DNA of 64,000 bases, from positions 53,903 to 117,902 of the forward strand of contig NZ_FONL01000006.1 of the NCBI RefSeq assembly GCF_900112895.1. The letters run 5' to 3'. The notes below the pieces were generated by a model that was not told the origin of the DNA, ran no database searches, and saw only the letters and a program-made list of their open reading frames with translations. This document shows positions 26,061-35,424 of this stretch, piece after piece. The translations under genes were made by a program, and so were the position numbers. The number at the start of each line of letters is the position of its first letter. Within the stretch, counting starts at the first letter, position 1. Origin of the DNA: Succiniclasticum ruminis DSM 9236 (lineage in GTDB: Bacteria; Bacillota; Negativicutes; Acidaminococcales; Acidaminococcaceae).

Positions 26061-26366
26061 ATGACCGATATGATGGTGATGGCCAATGCTATACTGCCTT
26101 TTATACTGATGGCGGCCATCTTCTATTTTATGTTATGGCGTCCCCAGAAACAGGAACAAAAGAAACGTAAGGAGATGCTGGACTCGCTGAAACGTGGTGA
26201 CAAGATTATTACTATCGGCGGGATGTACGGCACGCTGACCAAGGTTGGGCCGACAAAAGTAAAGGTCCGTCTTGCGGAAGGCATAGAGATTGATTTTGCC
26301 AGAACAGCGGTCAGCTGTTTACAGGATGCCGGCGCGGATATCCAGCCCGAAAATCTGGAAGCCTGA
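26061..26366 (+). CDS. yajC: Preprotein translocase accessory subunit YajC
   Basis: A 101-aa YajC: a single N-terminal membrane helix (ANAILPFILMAAIFYFMLWR), the hallmark RPQKQEQKKRKEMLDSLKRG, then the cytosolic KIITIGGMYGTLTKVGPTKV. It associates with SecDF at the Sec channel. GGAGG lies six bases before ATG 26061 (an adjacent ATG at 26058 is too close). secD and secF follow after one intervening gene, as common for this partnership. Confidence 0.93.
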   Translation: MTDMMVMANAILPFILMAAIFYFMLWRPQKQEQKKRKEMLDSLKRGDKIITIGGMYGTLTKVGPTKVKVRLAEGIEIDFARTAVSCLQDAGADIQPENLEA

Positions 26367-26950
26367 TGGAAACGCGTTCGCTTACGGAAGAAAAGCACCG
26401 GATACGGTGTGAGTTAAAAGAAACAGCGGCTGTGTTTTCGGGAAGCTATGTTTCTGAAGCCAGCAGCGCGGTTTGTGAAAAGGTGTTGCAGAGCGGCGAA
26501 TTCCGGGAGGCTTCTGTTATTTTTGGGTACCTTTCGTTTCGCAATGAGATTTCTGTTGATGCGGTGCTTGAAGAAGCATTGCGTTTGGGGAAGATTGTTG
26601 CAGTTCCGTGGATCGTATCCCGGACAGAGATGAAGGCGGCCAGACTGGAAACACTGGAGAATTTGCCGACAGACCGTTATGGCATCCGGACAACGCCGGA
26701 ACCGGTTGCGCTCGTTAAACCGGAAACGATTGATCTGATTCTGGTACCCGGAGCAGGGTTTTCTGCCAGGGGTCACCGCATGGGGCGGGGCGCCGGATTT
26801 TATGACCGGTTTCTTGCGCATGCCGGGGGTTTCAGGTTGGGTATTAGCTGCGACAGATTTTTGAGGGAAGAGATTCCCGTGGATGAGTATGACCAGCCGG
26901 TGGAAGCTCTGGTCACGGAAACTAAGTTCATTTACTGCAAAGGCGTGTAA
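26366..26950 (+). CDS. 5-formyltetrahydrofolate cyclo-ligase
   Basis: A 194-aa member of the MTHFS/YgfA family, which converts 5-formyl-THF to methenyl-THF with ATP and so recycles a storage folate. Recognisable parts are the basic N-terminus (LTEEKHRIRCELKE), the substrate region SVIFGYLSFRNEI, and the nucleotide loop DLILVPGAGFSARGHRMGRG followed by AGFYDRFL. The start overlaps the yajC stop by one base (TGATG). Placement between yajC and secD is unusual in function but looks operonic. Confidence 0.9.
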   Translation: METRSLTEEKHRIRCELKETAAVFSGSYVSEASSAVCEKVLQSGEFREASVIFGYLSFRNEISVDAVLEEALRLGKIVAVPWIVSRTEMKAARLETLENLPTDRYGIRTTPEPVALVKPETIDLILVPGAGFSARGHRMGRGAGFYDRFLAHAGGFRLGISCDRFLREEIPVDEYDQPVEALVTETKFIYCKGV

Positions 26951-26965
26951 TTTGGGATCGGAACC

Positions 26966-26994
26966 CGGTTCAATCACTGGTGTGAACCGTTTTT
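26966..26994 (+). terminator. Terminator before secD
   Basis: CGGTTCA (26966-26972) pairs with TGAACCG (26983-26989) and is followed by TTTTT. It separates the yajC pair from secDF; secD must use a promoter in the next 75 bases or read-through. Confidence 0.75.
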
Positions 26995-27069
26995 CCTTAA
27001 CGTTTACATATGCGATATGCAGTTGAGATAAACTGTTACGACGGTAACAGATGAAAGGGGTAAAGTATT

Positions 27070-28305
27070 TTGAGATGGAATGAATTAGGGAAATTCCTGA
27101 TTGTTGCGCTGGCAATTGTCGGTGGTTTCTGTATGTACATCCGGCCGCTGGCCAGTTCGGTCAAGCAGGGCCTGGATCTGCAGGGCGGTACCCATGTCGT
27201 GTTACAGGCCGTGGATACGCCGCAGTTAAAAGTGAATGACGACGCGCTGGACCGCGCGACCCATATTATTGAACGCCGTGTGAATGCGCTGGGTCTGACG
27301 GAACCGGTGGTACAGCGTCAGGGCCGCGACCGCATCATTGTAGAGCTGCCGGGCGTAAAGGATCCGGAAAAGGCCATCAACATGCTGGGCAAGACCGCTA
27401 TGCTGGAGTTCAAGGATCCCAATAACAAAACGGTGCTCACCGGTACGGATCTGAAAGACGCAAAAGCAGTCGTAGGCAATGGCAACCAGCCGCTGGTATC
27501 CATGGAGTTTTCCGATGAAGGCGGCCAGAAGTTTGCAGATGTAACGGCCCGTAATGTAGGCAAGCGTATTGCCATTACCCTGGACGGCGAAGTGCTGACC
27601 GCTCCGGTGGTGCAGGAAGCTATTACCGGAGGCCGCGCCCAGATTACCGGCAACCGTTCCATGGAAGAAGCACAGCATCTGGCCATTTTACTGCGCAGCG
27701 GTTCGCTGCCGGTTAAATTGGAAATCATTGAGAACCGGACTGTTGGCCCGACCCTGGGGCAGGACTCCAAGGAAGCCAGTCAGAAGGCGTTCCTGATCGG
27801 TGTGGCCGGCGTATTTGTATTTATGATTCTGTTCTACCGCCTCAGCGGTGTCGTGGCGGACATTGCGCTGCTGCTGTATACCATGCTGCTGTTGCTGGTG
27901 ATGCGTTACCTGAATGCAACCCTGACCCTGCCGGGCATGGCGGGCATCATCCTGTCCATCGGTATGGCGGTTGACGCCAACGTGCTGATTTTCGAACGGT
28001 TCAAGGAAGAAATACGCACTGGGAAAACCCTGCGCAAGGCGATGGACAACGGGTTTGGCCGCGCACTGGTGACAATTCTTGACTCTAACATTACGACCCT
28101 GATGGCCTGCGCGGTGCTGTTCTATTTAGGCACCGGCCCCATCAAAGGGTTTGCGGTCACGCTGTCCATCGGCGTTATTTTAAGTATGTTCTCGGCGGTT
28201 ACGGTTACCAAATTTTTGCTGAAGTTCCTTATTGACGCCAACTTCACCAAGAGCCCCACGGCCTTTGGCATCTCCGCTCCGAAAGCAGAGGAGGTGGCAA
28301 AATGA
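27070..28305 (+). CDS. secD: Protein translocase subunit SecD
   Basis: A 411-aa SecD, the shorter Bacillota-like form. It has an N-terminal membrane helix, the conserved KQGLDLQGGTHVVLQ, a periplasmic P1 domain with ERRVNALGLTEPVVQRQG and TNRSMEEAQHLA-like elements, then five C-terminal helices with GMAVDANVLIFERFKEE, the proton-channel-associated motif. SecDF uses the proton or sodium gradient to pull secreted proteins. The start is a TTG with AAAGGGG ten bases upstream. The end overlaps secF by four bases. Confidence 0.95.
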   Translation: MRWNELGKFLIVALAIVGGFCMYIRPLASSVKQGLDLQGGTHVVLQAVDTPQLKVNDDALDRATHIIERRVNALGLTEPVVQRQGRDRIIVELPGVKDPEKAINMLGKTAMLEFKDPNNKTVLTGTDLKDAKAVVGNGNQPLVSMEFSDEGGQKFADVTARNVGKRIAITLDGEVLTAPVVQEAITGGRAQITGNRSMEEAQHLAILLRSGSLPVKLEIIENRTVGPTLGQDSKEASQKAFLIGVAGVFVFMILFYRLSGVVADIALLLYTMLLLLVMRYLNATLTLPGMAGIILSIGMAVDANVLIFERFKEEIRTGKTLRKAMDNGFGRALVTILDSNITTLMACAVLFYLGTGPIKGFAVTLSIGVILSMFSAVTVTKFLLKFLIDANFTKSPTAFGISAPKAEEVAK

Positions 28306-29186
28306 AAAACTTCTCTATTGTCAGGAACTGGAAAATTTTCTTTGCGATTACGATTATCGGTCTGATGATCGGGTACGGCTCCATGATCTTCCGGGGGTTC
28401 AATCTTGGTATTGATTTTACCGGCGGCAGCATTATGGACCTGAAGTTTGAAAAAGCCGTACAGGTTGCACAGGTTCGCGAAGTGCTGAGCCAGCATAATC
28501 TGGGCAGCGCGATCATCCAGCTGGAAAGCAGCGATTCCGCAGCGACGGAGTCTCAGGGCGTTCTGATCCGTACCCCGGTCATTGCGGATAACGATCGTAC
28601 AAAAGTTATGCAGGACATGGAAAAATCACTGGGCAAGTTTGATATCCGCCGTGTGGAAAACGTCGGCGCGACCATCGGCGGTGAACTGATCCAGCAGGCG
28701 GCCATCGCCATCTTCCTGTCCTGGGTGCTGATGGTGTTGTATATTACCATCCGGTTCCAGCTGAATTTTGCGTTGGCGGCCATCATTGCTTTGATCATCG
28801 ACGTGTCGGTTACGCTGAGCTGGTTCTCCCTGCTGCAGCTGGAAATTGATTCCACCTTCGTAGCCGCGCTGCTGACGGTAGTCGGGTATTCGGTCAACGG
28901 CACCATCGTAATTTTTGACCGCATCCGTGAAAACCTGAAGGTGCATCGCCGCACCGAAACGGTAACGGATATGATCGACAACAGTATCAAGTCTACGCTG
29001 ACCCGTACCATTTACACGACGATCACTACCTTGTTTGCCATCGTGGCGATCTTCCTGTTCGGCGGCGAGACGATCCATAATTTCTCCTTTGCCATGCTGG
29101 TGGGCTGTTGCAGCGGCGCCTACACTTCCATTCTGCTGGCGGGCACCATCTGGCTGTTCCTGCAGCATAAAAAAGCAGGGGAATAA
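28302..29186 (+). CDS. secF: Protein translocase subunit SecF
   Basis: A 294-aa SecF with NLGIDFTGGSIMDLKFE after the first membrane helix, the periplasmic loop, and five further helices including VVGYSVNGTIVIFDRIREN, the SecF equivalent of the SecD helix-4 motif. The ATG overlaps the secD stop (ATGA), so the pair is translationally coupled. Confidence 0.95.
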   Translation: MKNFSIVRNWKIFFAITIIGLMIGYGSMIFRGFNLGIDFTGGSIMDLKFEKAVQVAQVREVLSQHNLGSAIIQLESSDSAATESQGVLIRTPVIADNDRTKVMQDMEKSLGKFDIRRVENVGATIGGELIQQAAIAIFLSWVLMVLYITIRFQLNFALAAIIALIIDVSVTLSWFSLLQLEIDSTFVAALLTVVGYSVNGTIVIFDRIRENLKVHRRTETVTDMIDNSIKSTLTRTIYTTITTLFAIVAIFLFGGETIHNFSFAMLVGCCSGAYTSILLAGTIWLFLQHKKAGE

Positions 29187-29254
29187 AATAGTATATTCAG
29201 GAAAACTCATTTATTAGAATTTTCTTAGCGGTTGTGTGTTTGATATTATTTTGG

Positions 29255-29340
29255 AAAAAGGGATGAAGGCATCCCTTTTTCTTTATGGATTTCCTATTAT
29301 GGAATAATTCAGGCAGGCACTTTTCACGCCTGCCTTTTTT
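29255..29340 (+). terminator. Two terminators in series after secF
   Basis: The first is AAAAAGGGATG/CATCCCTTTTT (29255-29265 with 29270-29280, 11 bp). The second is AGGCAGGC/GCCTGCCT (29311-29318 with 29328-29335) followed by T-rich sequence. The remainder of the 306-bp gap 29187-29492 is AT-rich and presumably holds the promoter of the next gene; I could not fix its boxes. Confidence 0.88.
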
Positions 29341-29492
29341 GTTTATAATATATAATGTAGAAGTGTGAAATGTCATAAGTTTATCATAAGTAAGTTTGTT
29401 GCAGCTGCTTGCGACGGAGAATATGGAAATTGCCGATAACATGATGATTCCGGAAGAAGTCAGCAAGTTGTTGAAAATAAGGAGGGTTTGTT

Positions 29493-30062
29493 TTGCGCAA
29501 GATTTTGCTTTTATGCCTGTGTCTGGTGGTTTGTTTTTCTTTCAGCGCCTGCGGGAAAGAAACGGAAAAGAAACCGCTGCCCAAACCTGCGAAGGCTGTA
29601 TTTGAAACCAGCATGGGAACGTTTACCTGCCGGCTGGAAACAAAGCTGGCGCCGGTGACCACAGAGAATTTCATTAAACTGGCCAACAAAGGCTTTTATA
29701 ATAACCTGATTTTCCACCGTGTGATAGACGGTTTTATGATTCAGGGCGGTTGTCCCGATGGAACCGGAACCGGCGGGCCTGGCTATACAATTAGAGATGA
29801 GTTCAGTTCGGAACTGCGCCACAGCGGACCGGGCATCCTGTCCATGGCCAATGCGGGGCCCAATACCGGCGGCAGCCAGTTTTTTATTACGCTGAAAGCT
29901 ACGCCCTGGCTGGATAATCACCATGCTGTTTTTGGGCGTGTCAGCGAGGGCATGGATGTTGTGCAGAAGATAGGACATACCAAAACGGATGCAGGTGACA
30001 GGCCTGTCGTACCGGTTGTGATCCGCAAAGTGACCATCATTGAAGGCGAAGCGGCGAAGTGA
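29493..30062 (+). CDS. Cyclophilin-type peptidyl-prolyl isomerase lipoprotein
   Basis: A 189-aa exported cyclophilin. The signal peptide ends in lipobox FSAC (Cys20), so it is lipid-anchored in the envelope. The catalytic domain shows [40 protein letters not shown] and [18 protein letters not shown], with the catalytic Arg in FHRV. It probably assists folding of exported proteins emerging from Sec. The start is TTG with GGAGG eight bases upstream. Confidence 0.92.
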   Translation: MRKILLLCLCLVVCFSFSACGKETEKKPLPKPAKAVFETSMGTFTCRLETKLAPVTTENFIKLANKGFYNNLIFHRVIDGFMIQGGCPDGTGTGGPGYTIRDEFSSELRHSGPGILSMANAGPNTGGSQFFITLKATPWLDNHHAVFGRVSEGMDVVQKIGHTKTDAGDRPVVPVVIRKVTIIEGEAAK

Positions 30063-30195
30063 GATAAAATTGACGCAGCAAATTGCCCAAAATGGCGGCA
30101 AGCATGCAGATGAATGATACAGTGTTTCCGAAGTCGTAAATTAAGGATAAGGAAAAGAATACGGAAAGCAAAGCAGTGAAAGGGGTTAAGTAATA

Positions 30196-31191
30196 TTGTC
30201 TTTTTTATCAGACGAACATGTAATTGAAATCAATGACCAGCAGGAGATGATCGGTATCCTGGGAAGGAACGATGAGTTCCTGCGTCTGATCGATGCCAGC
30301 TTTGACGCTACGGTCATGGCCAGAGGCAACAAAATCATTTTCAGCGGCAACGAAGAAGAAAACCAGAAACTGGAGCAGCTTTTTAAGGAACTGCTGTTCC
30401 TGTACCGGCAGGGGCTGCCGGTTACCAGCCATGACGTGCGTTACAGTATTTACATGGTGCAGGGCGGCGCGGTGGCCAAACTGCATAACATGTACGCGGA
30501 AACGCTGATTGTTACCTGGCGGGGGCACCAAATCAAGGCGAAAACGCTGGGCCAGTGGAATTATGTACGGGCTATCAAAAACAATTTCATAACTTTCGGT
30601 ATCGGTCCGGCCGGTACGGGCAAGACCTATCTTGCCGTAGCCATGGCGGTTACCGCGCTGAAAAAACGGGAAGTGGAACGGATCATCCTGACCCGTCCTG
30701 CAGTGGAAGCCGGGGAAAAGCTGGGTTTTTTGCCGGGGGATATGCAGGAGAAGGTGGATCCGTACCTGCGTCCATTGTATGACGCGCTGTTTGATATGCT
30801 GGGCAGCGATACGGCACAGAAGTACCTGGAGCGTGGCACGATTGAAGTAGCGCCTTTGGCATACATGCGTGGCCGTACGCTGAACGGTTCGTTTATTATT
30901 CTCGATGAAGCGCAGAATACAACTCCCGAGCAGATGAAAATGATCCTGACCCGTTTCGGATTCGGTTCCCATATGGTGGTTACCGGGGATGTTACCCAGA
31001 TCGATCTTCCTGCCGGCAGGAAAAGCGGGCTGATCCATGCTGCCAAAGTATTAAGGGATGTTCCCGGTATCAGCATAAATTATTTTGATGAGAAAGATGT
31101 GGTCCGCCATGAAATTGTCGGCGCCATTATCAAAGCCTACGAACAGTTCGAACAGAAGCCGGAAGAAAAGAAAACCGGAGAAACGGAGTGA
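30196..31191 (+). CDS. phoH: PhoH-family ATPase
   Basis: A 331-aa PhoH-like protein. Walker A is GPAGTGKTYLAVAMAV (from residue about 137), Walker B FIILDEAQNTTPEQM (near 233), and a sensor segment VVTGDVTQIDLP. The N-terminal ~100 residues form a KH-like RNA-binding region. The family partners with YbeY in RNA processing, and ybeY follows after 4 bp. The start is TTG 30196 with AAAGGGG upstream. It opens the conserved phoH-ybeY-era-recO-glyQS order. Confidence 0.93.
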   Translation: MSFLSDEHVIEINDQQEMIGILGRNDEFLRLIDASFDATVMARGNKIIFSGNEEENQKLEQLFKELLFLYRQGLPVTSHDVRYSIYMVQGGAVAKLHNMYAETLIVTWRGHQIKAKTLGQWNYVRAIKNNFITFGIGPAGTGKTYLAVAMAVTALKKREVERIILTRPAVEAGEKLGFLPGDMQEKVDPYLRPLYDALFDMLGSDTAQKYLERGTIEVAPLAYMRGRTLNGSFIILDEAQNTTPEQMKMILTRFGFGSHMVVTGDVTQIDLPAGRKSGLIHAAKVLRDVPGISINYFDEKDVVRHEIVGAIIKAYEQFEQKPEEKKTGETE

Positions 31192-31195
31192 CGGT

Positions 31196-32275
31196 ATGAA
31201 GATTATTTTCAGCGACGACCAGGACGAGGTAAAGGTCCCGAAGGAAGCCGTTGCTTTGCTGAAACAGGGGCTGCAGGCGGTGGCAAAACTGCATAAGCTG
31301 TCTGCAAAAACCGAAGTCAGCGTGTCTTTGGTTAATGATGAAGTAATCCATGTTTTGAATAAAGATTACCGGGGTATCGACCGGCCTACGGATGTCCTTT
31401 CTTTTGCACTGGACGAAGCAGAAGAACCGCAGGAAATCGGCGGGCCGGAAACACATCTGCTGGGAGATATCATCATCTCTGCGGAAACCGCTGTGCGGCA
31501 GGGCAGGGAGTACGGGCACGGATTCAACCGTGAACTGGTGTATCTGGGAGTACACAGCCTGCTGCATCTTCTCGGATACGATCATATGAATAAAGACGAC
31601 AAAGCGGTAATGAGGGAAGAGGAAGAAAAAGCATTGCAGATGATTCATCTCAGTCAGGCTGATTTGGACAGGAGTGAAGAGAAGGACGATCCGGATCATT
31701 TTGCGCTGGCTGTCGTGGATGCGGAACCGGAAAAGAAAACAGAAAAAACTGCGAAAAGCGGAAAACATAAAGTTACTTCTGCTAAAAAAATAAAACCGGT
31801 AAAGAACAGGAAGAAAAGTGATAATAACGCTAAGGAAGGGGAAAAACTGATGGGCCGTAAAGACATTAAAGCGACGGACAAAACCATTAAAAAATTATTT
31901 AAGAAAGCCCTGAAGACCCGGGAAAACGCCTACGTTCCTTTCTCAAAGTTTAAAGTAGGAGCTGCAGTATTGACTAAGTCCGGAGATATTTTTACCGGAT
32001 GCAATGTGGAGAATTCTTCGTTTGGCCTGACGGTATGTGCGGAGCGGGTGGCCATGTTTAACGCAGCAGCGGCCGGTGTCCGTCCCGGGGAAATCACCAT
32101 GCTGCTGGTAGCGGCTGATACGGAAGATGTAACTTCGCCTTGCGGAGCCTGCCGGCAGGTAATGGCGGAATTTGAGATTCCGGTGATTGTAATGGCAAAT
32201 GTGCGCGGTGATATGAAGACGGTAAGTTTGGAAGAACTGTTGCCGTTCAGTTTTAAAGCTGCGGATTTTGCATGA
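31196..32275 (+). CDS. Fusion of rRNA endoribonuclease YbeY and cytidine deaminase
   Basis: A 359-aa two-enzyme protein. Residues 1-150 are YbeY, the metal-dependent nuclease needed for 16S 3' maturation, with HSLLHLLGYDHMNKDD (near residue 120) matching its zinc triad. Residues about 150-218 are a Lys/Glu-rich linker. Residues 219-359 are a small tetrameric-type cytidine deaminase with CAERVAMF (zinc Cys and catalytic Glu) and PCGACRQ. The usual Bacillota order is ybeY-dgkA-cdd-era; dgkA is missing, and the flanking genes are joined in frame. A strong ribosome site inside the linker may also yield free deaminase. Confidence 0.93.
   Translation: MKIIFSDDQDEVKVPKEAVALLKQGLQAVAKLHKLSAKTEVSVSLVNDEVIHVLNKDYRGIDRPTDVLSFALDEAEEPQEIGGPETHLLGDIIISAETAVRQGREYGHGFNRELVYLGVHSLLHLLGYDHMNKDDKAVMREEEEKALQMIHLSQADLDRSEEKDDPDHFALAVVDAEPEKKTEKTAKSGKHKVTSAKKIKPVKNRKKSDNNAKEGEKLMGRKDIKATDKTIKKLFKKALKTRENAYVPFSKFKVGAAVLTKSGDIFTGCNVENSSFGLTVCAERVAMFNAAAAGVRPGEITMLLVAADTEDVTSPCGACRQVMAEFEIPVIVMANVRGDMKTVSLEELLPFSFKAADFA
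31832..31852 (+). promoter_or_regulatory. Internal ribosome site and start codon for free cytidine deaminase
   Basis: AAGGAAGGGG is followed after eight bases by an in-frame ATG at 31850, codon 219 of the fusion and exactly the expected N-terminus of a stand-alone cytidine deaminase (about 141 aa). It is stronger than the site before the fusion start. It may be a remnant of separate genes or a working second start. Confidence 0.6.
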
Positions 32276-32378
32276 TTGTTTTTGTATTTGAGGAAACCCG
32301 TTGATACATTTAACTGTGAAAAAAATGTATGCAGATTTATCTTTGCAGTACTGGCATTAGGAACAGTAAGGAGAACTT

Positions 32379-33281
32379 ATGGGGGAAAACAAACATTATA
32401 CAGGTTTTGCAGCGCTGGTAGGACGTCCGAATGTTGGCAAATCAACATTGATGAACGGGATGATCGGGGAAAAAATCTCTATTATGAGCGACCGTCCCCA
32501 GACGACCCGTAATAAAATCATGGGCATTCTGTCTGCCGGCAACACCCAGATCATGTTTTTGGATACGCCCGGTATCCACAAGCCGCTGCATAAGCTGGGA
32601 GAGTATATGAATCAGGCGGCCATCGGCACTTTAAACCAGGTGGATGTGGTTTTGTTTGTGGTTGATGCCTGTGAGAAAAAAGGAGCCGGCGAAAAATTCA
32701 TCATTGAACATCTGAAAAAGATAAAGACTCCTGTACTGCTGGTTATCAATAAAATAGATAAACTGGATGATAAGAGCCTGCTTTTCGGTATTGTGAACAG
32801 TTATAAGGACGATCTGGATTTCGCTGCGGTGATTCCTGTCAGCGCGCTGAATCACGATGGCTTTGAAGAATTGCAGGAAGAAATCGTCAGGCATCTGCCG
32901 GAGGGCCCCAGCATGTTTCCGGAAGACGAGCTGACCGACCAGCCCATGCGGCTGATTGCAGCGGAAATGATCCGGGAAAAAGTACTGCGGCATACCCATG
33001 ATGAAGTGCCCCATGCTATTGCAGTGGAAATCAATGAATTCAAGGAACGCTCTAACGGGAGCGTTTTTATCCGGGCCACGATTTTTGTGGAGCGGGAATC
33101 GCAGAAAGGGATTGTGATCGGGGCAAAAGGGAATCTCCTGAAAATGATTGGACAGGAGGCCCGGCGGGATATTGAGAGCCTGACGGGCGGCGGCGTTTTT
33201 TTGGATTTGTGGGTAAAAGTACAGGCCGACTGGCGTAACAAATCCAAAATGCTGAAAGAATTCGGGTATAAGGAACCATAA
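32379..33281 (+). CDS. era: GTPase Era
   Basis: A 300-aa Era, the essential GTPase that binds the 16S 3' end during 30S assembly. G motifs: GRPNVGKSTLMN, switch segment SDRPQTTRNKIMG, DTPGIHKP, NKIDKLDD. The C-terminal KH domain shows IFVERESQKGIVIGAKGNLL. GTAAGGAG precedes the ATG. The neighbour YbeY acts on the same RNA end. Confidence 0.96.
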   Translation: MGENKHYTGFAALVGRPNVGKSTLMNGMIGEKISIMSDRPQTTRNKIMGILSAGNTQIMFLDTPGIHKPLHKLGEYMNQAAIGTLNQVDVVLFVVDACEKKGAGEKFIIEHLKKIKTPVLLVINKIDKLDDKSLLFGIVNSYKDDLDFAAVIPVSALNHDGFEELQEEIVRHLPEGPSMFPEDELTDQPMRLIAAEMIREKVLRHTHDEVPHAIAVEINEFKERSNGSVFIRATIFVERESQKGIVIGAKGNLLKMIGQEARRDIESLTGGGVFLDLWVKVQADWRNKSKMLKEFGYKEP

Positions 33282-33282
33282 G

Positions 33283-34605
33283 ATGTTTATCCTGTTTCTG
33301 ATTTTATTAAACGCGTTATTTGTAGCGGCAGAAACTTCGCTGGCACGGATCCGGCGCGCGCAACTGCAGGAAATGCAGGAGCAGGGCGTTTCCGGTGCGG
33401 AGACGTTGCTGCATATTTTTGACCGGAAAAATCATTATATCAGTGCCCTGCAGATCGGCATCACCTGCATATCGTTGCTGCTGGGCTGGTACGGGGGACC
33501 GTTGCTGGCGGATTGGATGATGGGGCTGCCCGGCGTGAAGCAATGGATGACGGCAACAGTCCGGGCAGTGCAGACTCAGGTGTTTCCCTGGCTGCCGGAT
33601 ACCGCATCGTCCCTCAGTCTGCTTTGTGCGTTCCTGATTTTACTTTTACTTCTTGTTGTCATAGGGGAACTGCTGCCCCGCATCATTGTCTGGGACAAGG
33701 TGGAAGAGGTCATCGTACATCTGGTGACCCCGTTGCGTGTCATGTATCTGCTTACCTGTCCGTTGGTTGGCGTCGCGTTTTGGATTGCCAGGGGTATCGC
33801 CAGGCTTTTTGGCGTAAAGTATACGCAGGAGGAAGACATTTCCCGAAGTGAAGAAGAACTGCGGCAGATTGTCAGCGCCAGTGAAAAGGAAGGGGAACTG
33901 GACCGAGGAGAGAGTGTTCTGATTGACAACGTGCTCGAGTTTAATGATACGGTAGCGCGGGAAGTGATGATTCCCCGTCAGGACATGGTCTGTCTGTATG
34001 TTGACGACAGCCTGGAGGAAATCAGGGAAGTGATCCGTTCCAGTCACCATACCCGTTTTCCTGTGTGTGAAGAGGACAAGGATCACGTTCTGGGGATTTT
34101 CCATGTTCGGGATTTGCTGAATGGGGACTTTTCCAAAAAGTTTGATATCCGTGCCCTCTTACGGAAAACCATCATGGTGCCGGAGAGCATGAACGCTTTA
34201 CGGGTATTGCAGGCTATGCAGAAACAGCGGGTCCATCTGGCGGTAGTTGTGGATGAATATGGCGGGACCGTCGGGTTGGTTACGCTGGAAGATCTGCTGG
34301 AAGAAATCGTGGGGGATATGGGAGATGAGTATGAGCCGGTAGAGCTTCCTGACATCATGCAACTGGCCAACGGGAGCTATGACATAGACGGGGAAATGCC
34401 GCTGGATGACGTCAGCGAGCTGCTGAATCTGCCGTTTGACGAGGAAGATGAAGACGATACGCTGGGCGGTTATATCTTCAGCCGGCTGGGAAGAAAGCCG
34501 GAAGAGGGCGACGAGGTCGAATGGAAAGACTGGACCTTTACAGTGCTTAAAATGGATCAGTTCCGTATCGAACGGGTAAAGGCGGAAAAAACAGAAGCGG
34601 AATAA
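33283..34605 (+). CDS. CNNM/CorC-type membrane protein with CBS pair
   Basis: A 440-aa protein with an N-terminal DUF21/CNNM membrane domain (about four helices, beginning LFLILLNALFVAAETSLARI), a CBS pair (VMIPRQDMVCLYVDDSLEE; VVVDEYGGTVGLVTLEDLLE) and a C-terminal CorC/HlyC domain (DIDGEMPLDDVSELLNLPF). Family members act in magnesium or cobalt efflux and homeostasis; the old name hemolysin C is misleading. It starts one base after era. Confidence 0.9.
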   Translation: MFILFLILLNALFVAAETSLARIRRAQLQEMQEQGVSGAETLLHIFDRKNHYISALQIGITCISLLLGWYGGPLLADWMMGLPGVKQWMTATVRAVQTQVFPWLPDTASSLSLLCAFLILLLLLVVIGELLPRIIVWDKVEEVIVHLVTPLRVMYLLTCPLVGVAFWIARGIARLFGVKYTQEEDISRSEEELRQIVSASEKEGELDRGESVLIDNVLEFNDTVAREVMIPRQDMVCLYVDDSLEEIREVIRSSHHTRFPVCEEDKDHVLGIFHVRDLLNGDFSKKFDIRALLRKTIMVPESMNALRVLQAMQKQRVHLAVVVDEYGGTVGLVTLEDLLEEIVGDMGDEYEPVELPDIMQLANGSYDIDGEMPLDDVSELLNLPFDEEDEDDTLGGYIFSRLGRKPEEGDEVEWKDWTFTVLKMDQFRIERVKAEKTEAE

Positions 34606-34630
34606 TTATGCTGTCAACGCATCAGAAATT

Positions 34631-35380
34631 ATGGAAAGTTATCAGGATGAAATTTTGGTTTTACAAGTGAATAACTGGCAGACAGCGGATAAAAAAGTCG
34701 TTTGTTATTCCCGGGAGCACGGAAAGATTGTTTTTATGGCCTACGGAGCCAGGTATCCGAAAAGCGTGTCAGGCCGTTTGCTGCAGCCTTTCGCCTGTCT
34801 GGAAGCAGAACTTTATCCGGGAACTCGTGTAGATAAGCTTAAAACCTGTCAGCTGGCGGCGCCCATGCCGCAAATGGAACTGGAACAGATGGCGTACGGA
34901 TTTCTTATGGCCGAGATGACAGAACGCCTGACGGAACAGGGGGAACCGTCCGGAGAAATCTATTCACTTCTTCAGAATGCGCTGCAGTTGCTGGTAAAAC
35001 GGAATCCGCGCCTGGCAGCGCTGGCTTACCTGATCCGGCTTTTAGATCATTGCGGCATCGGTCCTGTGTATGAGGTGTGTGTGAACTGCAGCCGTTTGGC
35101 TGAAAAAGATGGCTGGTTTAGTGAGATGCAAGGTGGTTTTATTTGTGAAGAATGCTGTTTCGGACATGAAAAATCGCCAGACCTCCAGTCATTTCATGAG
35201 GAAACACGCAAACTGTGGCAGCGGCTGCGTATGCTGGACTTTTCAGAACCGGGACATTTTTCGGTAAAAGGCGCGGCGTTGATGGAACTGGAACAGATTT
35301 TGCACCGGTATCTGGTTTACCAGACGGAGCAGCCAATCAACAGTCTTTCATTTATACGGCAGATTACGGGCGGAAATTAA
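34631..35380 (+). CDS. recO: DNA repair protein RecO
   Basis: A 249-aa RecO, which loads RecA through RecFOR and anneals single strands. An N-terminal OB fold (LVLQVNNWQTADKKVVCYSR; GRLLQPFACLEAELYPG) is followed by a helical domain with a four-cysteine zinc site (YEVCVNCSRL; FICEECCF). It directly precedes the T-box of glyQS in the conserved order. Confidence 0.92.
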   Translation: MESYQDEILVLQVNNWQTADKKVVCYSREHGKIVFMAYGARYPKSVSGRLLQPFACLEAELYPGTRVDKLKTCQLAAPMPQMELEQMAYGFLMAEMTERLTEQGEPSGEIYSLLQNALQLLVKRNPRLAALAYLIRLLDHCGIGPVYEVCVNCSRLAEKDGWFSEMQGGFICEECCFGHEKSPDLQSFHEETRKLWQRLRMLDFSEPGHFSVKGAALMELEQILHRYLVYQTEQPINSLSFIRQITGGN

Positions 35381-35388
35381 TAAACCAT

Positions 35389-35417
35389 TTGACAAAGCCG
35401 CCCGGACTACATATAAT
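35389..35417 (+). promoter_or_regulatory. Perfect-consensus promoter of glyQS
   Basis: TTGACA (35389-35394), exactly 17 bp, TATAAT (35412-35417): full matches at both boxes. Such a strong promoter suits a gene controlled by attenuation downstream. It starts 9 bp after the recO stop. Confidence 0.92.
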
Positions 35418-35424
35418 ATTGCGT

